The notes under the pieces: model-generated
Databases searched by the model: none
Told to the model about the DNA's origin: nothing
The model's input: only the letters and a program-made list of their open reading frames with translations
Program-made: the position numbers and the translations under genes
Assembly: GCA_037039685.1 (NCBI GenBank)
Contig: JAWNGF010000001.1
Span: 8,556,001-8,620,000 of the forward strand
Reading direction: 5' to 3'
DNA length: 64,000 bases
DNA from: Ceratobasidium sp. AG-K
Taxonomy: Eukaryota; Basidiomycota; Agaricomycetes; Cantharellales; Ceratobasidiaceae
Shown here: positions 39,310 through 49,601 of the stretch, one piece after another
Numbering within the stretch: position 1 is the stretch's first letter
Layout of the letters: every line of letters begins with the position of its first letter

Positions 39310-39625
39310 ATGCTCCGTTCACTCTTGTCTCTCGCTCGGCCACTCCTAGGAGCTCGGGCTCCTCTGTTTCGCTCCCTGCCTGCTGTGACGCACTCGTGTG
39401 GACATGCGCACCCTCACATTCACCAACACACTGGCGTCGACCTGATCGCTACGAGGGGAATGAAGGTTCGCTCGTCCATCAAGTTATTCTGCGATGGGTG
39501 CTCGATTGTGAGGCGAAAAGGATACCTGTACGTCATATGCTCGAAAAACGGAAAGCATAAACAGGTGGGTAGCTCCGGCGAGAGGAGAGGGCGAGATCCT
39601 GATACACCCACAGCGACAGGGATAG
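39310..39625 (+). CDS. RTC6: Mitochondrial large-subunit ribosomal protein bL36m
   Basis: Smallest bacterial-type ribosomal protein, mitochondrial form. Start ATG 39310 ([20 protein letters not shown]); the first about 48 residues are an Arg/Leu-rich mitochondrial presequence. The mature core starts at [14 protein letters not shown] and shows the zinc-binding pattern CDGC...C plus [19 protein letters not shown]. The intron 39565-39619 (GTGGGT...GACAG) leaves a last exon GGA TAG, so the final exon codes for one Gly and the stop. Total 86 residues. Retention of the intron would add a frame to 39663 but remove the family-like C-terminus. I prefer the spliced form. Confidence 0.88.
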
Positions 39626-40036
39626 ATGGACGTATTGTTTCCACGTGTAATGGAGCGGGTTAACGTGGGTGCCGTGCGCGAGTCTGGACAGCGAGTTCGG
39701 GATTAACATGTGTTTTTCAAGTATAATTAGACCGACTCGTGTTCTACGTCGCTCATCCGCTGTGGCCCTACCGGATGCCCCACTTCTATTATGTACATAT
39801 TGAAAAATTATGTACACATATTTCGTCTGGACGTCGATCTGCACGCATTGATTGGTTTTTGGTGTCAAGGGTGGGCGAGATGGGATGTTCCTTTGTGCAC
39901 ACCATGGACGGCACGGAAGACCCAGGGAGAACTAACAAAACGTCCAACTTATTATTAAGTTTGATTTTGAGCTTAATCAGAAACTTGGTCTGTATTCAGA
40001 GGCGCCCATAAGTTCCTGGGGAGTGATGTTCATATA
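39626..40036. other. Intergenic between bL36m and the Tc1 element
   Basis: A+T-rich, no gene seen. AT-rich runs near 39790-39830 and 39945-39985. This is the 3' flank of bL36m and the left flank of the transposon insertion. Confidence 0.4.
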
Positions 40037-40038
40037 TA

Positions 40039-40260
40039 CAGTCAGCCGCAAATGTAACGCTACAAGACCCTGAGGTAACCACAAGACTCGCAAAGAGGCC
40101 CAACACAAGCGTTTTGCATGTCGAGTACTTAATAAATACTATTCGCAACGTATGCCAGAGCTGATCGAGACTTTAAGCGAAGAGAACCAACAAGAATTGA
40201 GAGAGATAGCGCATGTATACATTTTGGCTTGTAGCATTACATATGCGTGTTTTAAGCGCC
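40039..40260 (+). repeat. Left terminal inverted repeat of the Tc1 element
   Basis: Runs from CAGTCAGCCGCAAATG to TTTTAAGCGCC. The reverse complement of the right end follows it base by base with only scattered mismatches (for example cgcaaatg versus tgcaaatg at the tip). Confidence 0.9.
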
Positions 40261-40308
40261 GAATCACACCCCTGTGCACAGACAGCCACTTCCTCAGTCT
40301 TTTCTGCT

Positions 40309-41331
40309 ATGGCTCGCTTCAAATCACTCCCAACAAGAGCCATGGTTATTGCATACAAACAAATGGGCCTTACAGACCGAGAAACTGCTGAAAGGATTGG
40401 GAATATACACTGGACTACTGTTAGCCGAATCTACCGGGAACACCTTCAGGGACTCGATGTCTTTGCTCCTAAGCCTAAATCAGGTCGGCCACGAAAGATG
40501 ACAACTGCTGACACTCAGTTTGGCGCCCTTGCTCTGTCTCGTGGCACAGTACAGACTGCTGCGGAGCTCCAGCGGGAATACTTCCCCAATGTTAGCCCTG
40601 ATACTGTTCGGCGTCGGCTCCAGGAGCTTGGCCTCTCAGTTTATAAGCGACGCAAAGTTCCCCTCTTAACACCCAAAAAGCGTTCAAAGCGATTGAAATG
40701 GGGCCAGAAGCACAGCACATGGACCACCACAGACTGGTCCAAAGTGCTATTTTCTGATGAAAAAAAATTCATGGTCATGGGTCAAACCAAGACCTTACTC
40801 TTTTGGAAGAAACATAACTCACCAAGGAAGCCAACCGACACAATTGGGACTGTCAAATTTGGTGGAGGGAATATCATGGTGTGGGGGTATATTACACATC
40901 AGGGTGTTGGCAAGATCCATCTTATTGAGGGCACGATGAACACACGGAAATACATCGAAATCCTTTCCCATGCATTCCTTGGCTCCTTGTCTAGGTTTCA
41001 TCTTACCCCATCTGACATTATCTTTCAGCACGACAATGACCCAAAGCATACATCTAAGGGGACCCAGGCCTGGCTTGCCAAAAAAGAGATAGATGTCCTC
41101 CCGTGGCCATCTTCCAGCCCTGATATGAACCCCATCGAACATGTTTGGGCTTACCTTGAGCTTCGAGTTCGTGCTCATCAGCCTCCCCCCCGTAATCGTC
41201 ATGATTTGTGGCGTATTGTCCAGGAGGAGTGGTACAAGATCCCACCCGAGTACATTCAGAAACTCTATAATTCAATGCCCCGGAGAATCGAAGCACTTGT
41301 GAAAGTAAAGGGAGGGCCAACTAAATATTAG
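40309..41331 (+). CDS. Tc1/mariner transposase, DD34E
   Basis: Cut-and-paste transposase of 340 residues, intronless. Start ATG 40309 (MARFKSLPTRAMVIAYKQMG). The N-terminal helix-turn-helix region (LTDRETAERIGNIHWTTVSR) is followed by the GRPRK AT-hook-like linker and a second HTH (TAAELQREY...SPDTVRRRL). The catalytic triad is present: Asp in VLFSDEKKF, Asp in IFQHDNDPKHTS, Glu in SPDMNPIEHVW, with 34 residues between the second Asp and the Glu. WGYI is preserved. No stop or frameshift is seen. The start codon lies 49 bp inside the end of the left repeat. Confidence 0.95.
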   Translation: MARFKSLPTRAMVIAYKQMGLTDRETAERIGNIHWTTVSRIYREHLQGLDVFAPKPKSGRPRKMTTADTQFGALALSRGTVQTAAELQREYFPNVSPDTVRRRLQELGLSVYKRRKVPLLTPKKRSKRLKWGQKHSTWTTTDWSKVLFSDEKKFMVMGQTKTLLFWKKHNSPRKPTDTIGTVKFGGGNIMVWGYITHQGVGKIHLIEGTMNTRKYIEILSHAFLGSLSRFHLTPSDIIFQHDNDPKHTSKGTQAWLAKKEIDVLPWPSSSPDMNPIEHVWAYLELRVRAHQPPPRNRHDLWRIVQEEWYKIPPEYIQKLYNSMPRRIEALVKVKGGPTKY

Positions 41332-41385
41332 GTTAAACTGATGAGGAATTGTGTTTAACTCTTCATACGGAGGGGGAGGAGACCT

Positions 41386-41606
41386 GGCGCTTAAAACAGG
41401 CATATGTAATGCTACAAGCAAAAATGTATACATGCGCTATCTCTCTCAATTCTTGTCGGTTCTCTTCGTTTAAACTCTCGATCGGCTCTGGAATACTCTG
41501 CGAATAACATTTGTTAAGTACTCGACATGTAAAACGCCTGTGTTGGGTCTCTTTGCAAGTCTCGTGGTTACCTCAGGGCTTGTAGCGTTACATTTGCAGC
41601 TGACTG
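41386..41606 (-). repeat. Right terminal inverted repeat of the Tc1 element
   Basis: Begins GGCGCTTAAAACAGGC and ends GCAGCTGACTG. It is the inverted counterpart of 40039-40260, one base shorter. Confidence 0.9.
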
Positions 41607-41608
41607 TA

Positions 41609-41923
41609 TTCCACAGTGGGCCTTTTGGCGCTTGATTGCCTGAGCCGAGTAAATCGTTAGGCGCTGCTAGCTCAGGTCCCAGGGGGATCACCTCGAAAAG
41701 TTCAATATACCTCAGTTGAGAACCATGCCGTCTCGTAGCATTGACATACTATAGTATCCACATCCGTGCGAGCGAGAAAACCCAAATGTGATCGACAAAT
41801 GGAACTGGCAAGTTCCATCCGGAGGCAATCCAGTGGCTTGGTCATCGAATCGCAGCTCTCGCACGTGCTCCTCGTATCATCAAGACACCTCAAGACCCCG
41901 CCCCTCGCGCCGACACACTAAAA
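41609..41923 (+). promoter_or_regulatory. RPS11 upstream region between transposon and start codon
   Basis: 315 bp remain between the transposon's TA duplication and the ribosomal protein ATG. A CACGTG is at 41862-41867, 57 bp before the ATG. The leader just before the start is C-rich. The transposon may have displaced more distal promoter elements. Confidence 0.45.
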
Positions 41924-42643
41924 TGGCTGAGCAGGTGCGTCACTCTCTCTCCCCAAATACCAACAAAACCATGTTAAAATTAACGCCCGTCACATAGATC
42001 GAGAAAGCCTTCCAAAAGCAACACCTCTTCCAAAACACCAAGGCGCGTGGTGGTGAGTAGCCAAACGGCGGCGGGAGCTAAACTGATGGGATGGAATGGG
42101 GCGAATAGGAAAGAAGGTTGTGACCAAGGAGAAGAGGTGGTACAAGGATGTTGGTCTTGGATACAAGACTCCTGCCGAGGCTATCAACGGCACCTACATT
42201 GGTGCGCACCATGGAGAAGCTCGGAGCTCGAATTGACAGTGTGCTAGACAAGAAGTGCCCCTTTACCGGTGATGTGTCCATTCGAGGACGCATCTTGACC
42301 GGCCGTGTGGTCTCGACCAAGATGACCCGAACGATCATCATCCGACGGGATTATCTGCACTACATTCCCAAATACAGTGCGTAGGATGTAGTCGAGGCGG
42401 CGTGTACTGACGGCTGGACAGACCGATACGAGAAGCGCCACAAGAACTTGGCGGCGCACGCTTCGCCTGCGTTCCGTATCGAGATCGGAGACACTGTGAC
42501 CGTCGGTACGTAGACTGCGGCGGACCACGAACGGAACTAAACTGTTTACAGGCCAATGCCGACCGCTGTCCAAGACGGTGCGATTCAATGTGTTGCGGGT
42601 GTCAAAGAACAAGGCGGCAGCCAAGAGCTTTGGCAAGTTCTGA
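41924..42643 (+). CDS. RPS11: 40S ribosomal protein S11 (uS17)
   Basis: Structural protein of the small cytosolic ribosomal subunit. Start ATG 41924; the first exon codes only MAEQ and is followed by GTGCGT...CATAG. Further exons give [111 protein letters not shown] and [14 protein letters not shown] (stop TGA 42641-42643). Five short introns, dense near the 5' end as is usual for ribosomal protein genes. About 157 residues, normal length. Confidence 0.95.
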
Positions 42644-42942
42644 GGGAGTGGTGTATTGTACTATGCTTTTTTGTGAATGCGCATAGTTATGTTTTATGCA
42701 ATCTTACGTCGTATGCCGAGAATTTGAAAAGAGGCGGGAGCGTCTGGAACGGACCCTGTGGTTTGCGGGTGTTGATTGTGGGCCTCGTTACTCCACCGAA
42801 TTGGAAAGGATCCAGAGCATCTCACGCTCGAAGTCGACGTCGACCGCCCTCTTTACCGCTCGCCGCTACCATTGGACACTGCTTACGCGGCTAGGCGCCA
42901 AGCAACCCTTTTCATATCCAAGCACCTGCTCCGAACGACGAC

Positions 42943-44489
42943 ATGGCGCCCATCTCGGACTTTTTCAAGTCGCTGCGCAAGGACGCCAATGGGGTGAAGC
43001 GGTCGAAGAAGGCGGCGGGCGAGGGCGCGTCTCCGGCGCTTGAGCCCAGCAGTCTTCCCGCCGACACACCCCAGGGCAGTCTGTCGCGCGCAACACAGCC
43101 AGAAGACCTCAACGGCAGCGCCAAGTCACCGTCGCAGTCGTCGTTCTCGTCGGCAACGTACCAGCCCCCAGAGAGCGCCAGTCCGTCGACAGTCCCCATC
43201 GACATCCCCACTACCACCACCATCCTGTCCAACCCCAACCCCTCGTCGCCCCCGGGCCCTGGCTCGACCGAGAAGCTGCGGACGATCGACATTGACGACA
43301 TGATCAACCGCCTGCTCGAGGTCGGCTATGCGGCCAAGGTCAACAAATCGGTGTGTCTGAAAAACAACGAGATTACGGCGATTTGCCAGGCGGCGCGCGA
43401 GGTGTTTCTGTCGCAGCCCACGCTCATCGAGCTCAGTCCGCCGGTGAAGATTGTGGGCGACGTCCATGGGCAGTATTCGGACCTGATCCGTCTGTTCGAG
43501 ATGTGCGGGTTCCCACCCCAGGCAAACTACCTCTTCCTCGGCGACTATGTCGACCGCGGCAAGCAGAGCCTCGAGACCATCCTGCTGCTGCTCTGCTACA
43601 AGGTCAAGTACCCAGAGAACTTCTTTCTCCTGCGCGGAAACCACGAGTGCGCAAACGTCACGCGAGGTAAGGCCCCCCTGGCCCGCTCCTGCAGATGCTG
43701 ACTCACACGAGCGACAAGTGTACGGCTTTTATGACGAGTGCAAGCGACGGTGCAACATCAAGATCTGGAAGACCTTTATCGACGTCTTCAACTGTCTCCC
43801 CATCGCCGCCGTCGTCGCCTCCAAGATCTTTTGCGTCCACGGCGGCCTCTCGCCCTCGCTCCACGCGATGGACGACATCAAGCGCATCCAGCGCCCCACC
43901 GACGTCCCTGACTATGGCCTCCTCAACGATCTGCTCTGGTCAGATCCCTCGGACAATGCCGTCGACTGGGAGGACAACGAACGTGGCGTGAGCTACTGCT
44001 TTGGCAAGAGCGTCATCAACGATTTCCTTTCTCGCTACGACATGGACCTCATTTGTCGGGCCCACATGGTCGTCGAAGACGGCTACGAATTCTGGAACGA
44101 CCGCACGCTCGTTACAGTCTTTAGCGCACCCAATTATTGTGGAGGTAAGCTCTTTTTTCCCGCTCGGCGGGCCGAAACTGAATGGGGTTGCAGAATTCGA
44201 TAATTACGGTGCTTGCATGAGGTACATTGACACGTTTCCACTTTAGATTTTAAACTAACTCTGATCGTTTGCCAGTGTTTCCGAGGATCTGCTGTGTGCG
44301 TTCGAGTTGCTCAAGGTACGTCCCTCGAAGCGCCCCGAGCAACACTGACCGCGTTGCAGCCCCTAGATGGACCAGCGTTACGAAAAGAAATGACCAAGGT
44401 CAAGCGAAAGAGGTGCGCTCCTTTGACTCAATATAACCGGTTGCTAACGCCCAGACAGCATGCAACAGACCCCTGCGCCGGCCTCATAG
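42943..44489 (+). CDS. ppz1: Ser/Thr protein phosphatase, Ppz type
   Basis: Metal-dependent phosphatase of the PPP family, Ppz branch, which in yeasts controls cation homeostasis and salt tolerance. Start ATG 42943 ([17 protein letters not shown]). Residues of about 1-120 are a Ser/Pro/Thr-rich extension. The catalytic domain has [66 protein letters not shown] and [22 protein letters not shown] and RPTDVPDYG are typical of Ppz rather than PP1. The last exons give [17 protein letters not shown] and [11 protein letters not shown] (TAG 44487-44489). Four introns or more. The protein lacks the Gly2 needed for the N-myristoylation seen in yeast Ppz1, and its extension is much shorter than yeast's. 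Confidence 0.92.
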
Positions 44490-44882
44490 GGCTCATTCGA
44501 CTCGGTTTTTCTCTCTAGTGTACTCGCTGCTGCTTTATTCATCCTTCTTAAATATCGCTCCATTGCCTCTTCTCGTCTCTGGATTATTGCGCATCCTGAT
44601 TCATGGGCTTTCTATCACGTGTTACTTCTGTTCTTGTGTTCTATCCTAACGTGTTTATATCAACATGTCGTATTCCCGCTATCGCTGGTTTGCCGCGGGT
44701 CCTTTTTCGACTTGTACGTTTCGAATTCTAGATCATGCCCTCCACGTCATGGTACGCATGGTTGAGCTTGGCTCGATGTGGATAGCGATAAGACCCCGAT
44801 GTAGATATGGTGATCAGCTTGGTTTGCGTATGTTTGACGCATACAACTCGAGAAATCCAGTTTATTATTGACTACAATTAGA
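44490..44882. other. Intergenic, convergent 3' ends of Ppz and RdRP A
   Basis: T-rich downstream sequence after the phosphatase stop (ttttctctctag), no gene seen. A CACGTG at 44616-44621 is not in a promoter position. Confidence 0.4.
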
Positions 44883-47800
44883 TCAACGAACACGACGCCG
44901 GTCGCGGTTGCGCTGGACAATCGCGTCCATCGCGTCAAACGCATTCCCGAGCGCCAACAGCCCAAAACTCTTGCGCCCAAACGTCTCGGACGCCTTGGCC
45001 ACCTGGTACGCCGCCCAACTCCGCATCGCCCACTTTTCGAGCGAGTCCGAATCAGAACCGCGCAAGACTTCCTTGACGTTGTCGGCCAATGTCGTCGACG
45101 CCGTGCGCATCTCGGAGATCATGTCTTGTCGCCGACGCCTCTGCGACGTCCGTTCGAGGATCGTACCCGCCACGACTTCTTCCTCGGACAACATCGAGCG
45201 GGAAGAGAGCGCATAGTCGTTGCAGATTCGCGCGAGTTCGCTCACATAGTCTTGGAGCAGACCCACAGCTTCGACGAGCGCATTGGACGGGACTCGGTCG
45301 ACCTCGATATACGGCGCGAGAGATTCCCGCAGCCGATGCGTAATGAAATCATACTTGACGCGCTCAAGCGGGCGAGCATGAATCGTGACGTCGAGGGTAT
45401 CACCAAACCTCAAGTCAGGATGCGTGCCCTTGGTCTGGAGCTGATCTTCCTTGAGCTCGATGTCCCGATACAACTCCCCCAACGCTCGCTCGCTCGGGTA
45501 CACCTGGACTTTACGCCTCTGCCCCGAAATCTCGCCCACGTCCCAGTCTGGGCGACTCTTGCCCTCGTACGGGAGGTCCCGTATCGACACGGGCGTACCG
45601 GATTTTTGGAAATCGACGGCTTTACTGTGGAGTTCGGCGAGTTTCAGACAGTCTGGGTCCGTCGCGCCGAGGTCGCGTATGTCAGCGAGGCGGAGGTGGC
45701 GAGTGGCGATAACGCCGAGAATGTCCGAGTTGATGTAGTCGCAGATGAAGGTCTTGACGTGTTCGATCGTTGCGGTTCCCAGGATTAGTTTTTTGGTTAC
45801 TGGGGGGTAGGCTGCGGGTGCGCAGATCACCCGAGGTGTGAGCTCGGGCCAGGCGGTGAGGTTGATGAGGTCGTACAAGTCCCTGTATGCGCTGGTCAGT
45901 GACGGTTGGCTTTGTTGAGCTGTTTGCGTACCCATCTAGATCGCCTCCGCCTAGGCAGCTCGCGAGCGAGCGGTCGCCCTGGCAAGGAAGAACGACTGCG
46001 TTTGCTAAAGGCTCCTTGTCAAACGGCGTTCCCGGCGGAGGTTTCCCTATAGCAGTAACTACTTGTACGTCGCCCCTACAAGAACCCAATTCAATACTAA
46101 TACCAATACTTGGTTTGATCGACTTACGGGTGGATCACAGGTGAACGGGTAATAATGAATGGGCCCTCAAGGTAGATCGGCTCGTCGTTCCGATCGTGAA
46201 CGCAAGCTGCTGGGCGTTAACAGTGAACCTGGTATAGAGGATTAGACGAACCATAGATTTCCCCTTCCTTCAGGTAATTAAACTCGTCGGCAATGCCAAC
46301 CAACTTCCAAGAATCCGGAACTGGAATCCTCGCGTGATACTTCAAGTCTCGAAGAATATCGGTTTCGGCGTCCTTCAGTACGGTCTTGACTCCGAGCGAC
46401 GCGCAGCGCTCAAGCTCGAAACCAAGCCGTTGCAAGCGCTGGAAAATCATTGGAATCTTGTAGGCTGCGCCGAGGCCGTGTGATTCGAGCACTCGTGCCG
46501 CCCCGTCAAACGTCTTCATCAAGCCCATGGTGTCTTGAACTGCCCGGCGTTGGAGCATGAGAAAGGTCGAGGCTGGGACCTTGTTAGCCGTTTCCAAACC
46601 CATAATAAGCGGGCGATTGAGGAAGCATGGACCTGAGTCAGAGTCAGCAAAGTTATAACTATCAAGGCAAAAATGTCTTGCCTGGTCGGTCAAATGCTCG
46701 CGAAACCTCGACGTCAAACGACGGCGAGTCAAACTTGTCCATCGAGTTCCTGAAGCACACGACTGAGCCTTCTAGCCGGTAGTCAATCCCAAGCATTCCC
46801 TTGTAACCCCCGAGGCGAACTTGGTACGTCGCAGGACGGAAATAAGACCGCTTTTTCCTCAGCTTGGTCAAGGATTCCCAGATTTGTTCCGCAAATTCAG
46901 GTGATATGGTTCCCACACCTAGAACGAATGCTGAGAGGACTGCGCGGGTTGTAAATCATGAGAAACGCACCGTCTGTAAAGCAAGATCCATTTCGCTCAA
47001 TGTCAGGTATCTTGATCAGCTCCTCGGCGGTGGCGGTAACAGATAGGTCAGTCGAGGAAAAGGCCTGGGCAATACGAGCTCCCATGCGGGCTGGGCACTG
47101 AATGTCTCGCGAAAAATTGCCCAGCCTTGCGACAATCGCCTTGGCGTCTTGCCTGCCATGCTCGGGATCCACAAAAGGACGGACGAACCACACTGTATGC
47201 GCTGTTAAAATTGGGAGATTCGTCATGGGGCTGGGTTGATGCTTATAGCGGACGTTGACTTACATTTCAGGGATGAGTTCGAGTATCCTAGGTACTCAAA
47301 GTGTCGTCCAGCAATTGTCAGCCCGTTCTTCAGGATTCCTCCAACTCGCTCTCGGACAAACGCTGCTCCGTCCACGTCACGCTCCCTTGGGGTGATTCAA
47401 TGCAAATTCTGTAACGCAAGTGTCGTACTTACCAACGAAATTGGTTTTGGTCTTCGTCGGTAAATCGCACGCGCAAAAAGTTTCTCCACTTGTTTGGGTA
47501 CATGCGTAGGACACGATTCAACTAAATAAAAGTCGGTATACAGAAATTCATTGGATTGTCTGGACGCCTCGCTCACCTGTTCTGGGGCTGGACCTTCCAG
47601 TATAAGCCTAGTCGGGGCGACAACGATGTGCAGACATGGAAACTCTGCATTTACATCGTTTTTCTTAGTTTGCCGTAGTCGAGGGACACCAGCTACAGGG
47701 TGCCTCGCTTGGATTTTAGCACGCTCAAAGCACTCTGCAATCGTAGGAGGCTCTTCCTCCCAGTCCTCTCCCCGGTCGAGCACCCCTAGCCGAGCACTAA

Positions 47801-49186
47801 AGTCTAGGAGCACGGCGCAAACTTGAGAAGTAGACGAGGTCGCCACTAGTTCATCTATTGCTGGTCGAATAGCGTTCAACTCTTCCGGGTTGAGTAACAT
47901 GCTGGTCCATATACGTTCAAGCTGAAATCATGAGGAAGAATATGCGCAGCCAAAAAAAATAATGCCTACCTGAAAAGCTACCTCCCACTTGTTGCCATTT
48001 ATCCACCGACGGAGAGAAAGAAGCCCAGACCCGGAAAAGGAATCGGATGAGACTGCATAGATGGTGCCGTTTCGTACACGGCCAATTTGACCTAGCTTGC
48101 AAAGACTCTTGAACTGAAGAGCATCCTCCTGTTTCAGGCCGATAAGGATAGTCTTGGAAACGACATTCGCTAGCTTTTTATGTTGGGTATCAAATATTAA
48201 TGATGAAAGGCGCTTCTTCCGTGGTGTATAGGATGGACCAAGCAGCTGCAAGGCTGACAAGCCACTTTCTTCAAAAGACTCGTAAGAGACCGGAGACTTC
48301 AGCTGGAATAGGATTCGTTGCGTGGAGTTGCCCTGTGTTTGGTCATGAGTGATCCTATAAATATCCGAATAGCGGAACCTGATGGTGTAGGTTATTTCGG
48401 GCTGGAGCCCGGATAGCGAGATCGATAACATTGATAGAAAATCCGAATGCGGATTCGGCGCCGCATTGATTACACGCATGTTTAGTTCGAGCAGAATACT
48501 TCGAGTCTCGTCGTCTATACTCAGGGTTATATTCTATACAAACAGCTTTTTTTAGTTATCATGTTTACGTGAGCCACAGGCAATATTCACCTCGATTTGC
48601 GGATTATTGGCAGCCGAAATTGAATACTCAGATAGGAATTTCCCATCTCGGTCCATCCAACCTTGCTTTATGCTATCGACTTTCAGCTTGGCAGCGAGGT
48701 CTTTTTCAAGAGCAGCAATCTGTTGTTCCGCTTCATCCCGAGGATTTTTGTAGGGAATCTTGCGTAAAGTTTCTACAACGTGAGGGCGCGGTTGGTTCCT
48801 GGATACCGAGATCGTCACGAGTCCTCCTTTGATTGAAAGCCGACTGCCGTGCCTTACGAGAAACGCGTGTCCAATATTCTCCTGAGGAAGGGTTAAAGAA
48901 CCTGTTGCGCGGCAGTCAGATGGGTTTGTGCTTTGATCATTGTCATTTGCTCTATCTTACCAGTTCCTCTATGAGCAACGTTGGCCTTGGTATGAAACCA
49001 AAATTCAAAGTTGATTGGATCGGTGGACAGGTCGAAGTATGCGCCTCCATGAAGGGCGTTGGATATTGCTAGTTGTACGTCTTCTTTCCGCGCACTGCGG
49101 GGTATGTCACGTATAAACACTTCAAGTGTTTATCAATCAGTTCAATCGCCGGCTCTGAAAGTATGGATGTTTGACGTACGTTCCAT
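44883..49186 (-). CDS. Cellular RNA-dependent RNA polymerase, copy A
   Basis: RNA-silencing polymerase (QDE-1/SAD-1/Rdp1 family) that makes double-stranded RNA for Dicer. I start at ATG 49186-49184; the first coding exon is only 7 nt (ATGGAAC) before a GTACGT donor, then FIRDIPRSARKEDVQLAIS, resembling the first strand of an RRM-like domain. Later blocks: HTVWFVRPF, GNFSRDIQCPARMGARIAQAF, IPDIERNGSCFTDG, RPATYQVRLGGYKGMLGID, KVPASTFLMLQRRAVQD, RIPVPDSWKLVGIADEFNYL, GDVQVVTAIGKPP. The active site SCLGGGDLDGDLYDLIN is rebuilt across the 49-nt intron 45883-45931, with all three Asp present. The C-terminal 320 residues follow (DPDCLKLAELHSKAVDF...LSEEEVVAGTILERTS) to the stop at 44885-44883. At least ten short introns; about 1,200 residues. 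Confidence 0.88.
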
Positions 49187-49601
49187 CTTAGTTAGTAGGT
49201 TCTGGTTGACGAGCACAAGGGCGTGGTGAGGTGGCTAGCAACGAGCCACCTGAATGTGGTCTTTTAAAGAAATCGGATCCAATCAGGGCGTAGAGCGATG
49301 ATCCGGATATGGTTCATCGAGTGGCTATCATCTGCCACACGAAACCACGAGGTGGCTACGAATTCCATGCACTGACTCGACCAGTCATTTGACGCGTAGA
49401 CCCTAGACACCGTCAATCGGATTCGATTAAGACAGTGTATGCGTAATATTTGGTGTGAATGGTATTCAAGTTATATCAATGTGTTATTGTTCCATTTTGT
49501 TTGTCATTCAAGGAAGACTTCAAATGAGTACATAAATCTGTTTCTAGTAATGTTTGGTTTCTACCAGAGTAGGCTGAACTTTGAGAGTCATTACCCGCGC
49601 C
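49187..49601. other. Spacer between the two RdRP genes
   Basis: 415 bp holding the promoter of copy A and the 3' end of copy B. No gene, no E-box. A+T-rich around 49470-49550. Confidence 0.45.

Larger units (their letters stand above)
40039..41606 (+). mobile_element. Complete Tc1/mariner transposon with long terminal inverted repeats
   Basis: A 1,568-bp element beginning CAGTCAGC and ending GCTGACTG, flanked on both sides by TA (40037-40038 and 41607-41608), the target duplication of this superfamily. The inverted repeats span about 222 bp each and differ at a modest number of positions, mostly transitions. The single transposase gene is uninterrupted. All parts needed for autonomous movement appear present. 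It lies between bL36m and RPS11. Confidence 0.92.

Noticed and set aside
40819..41202. Leftward frame inside the Tc1 element
   Set aside because: Antisense to the intact transposase, with no independent motif.
42912..43307. Leftward frame opposite the Ppz N-terminus
   Set aside because: It is antisense to the first exon of the Ppz phosphatase, and its composition follows from GC-rich codon bias of the real gene.
44868..45788. 306-codon rightward open frame
   Set aside because: It lies wholly antisense to the C-terminal exon of RdRP copy A, whose protein is strongly conserved with copy B. The rightward frame has no family motif.
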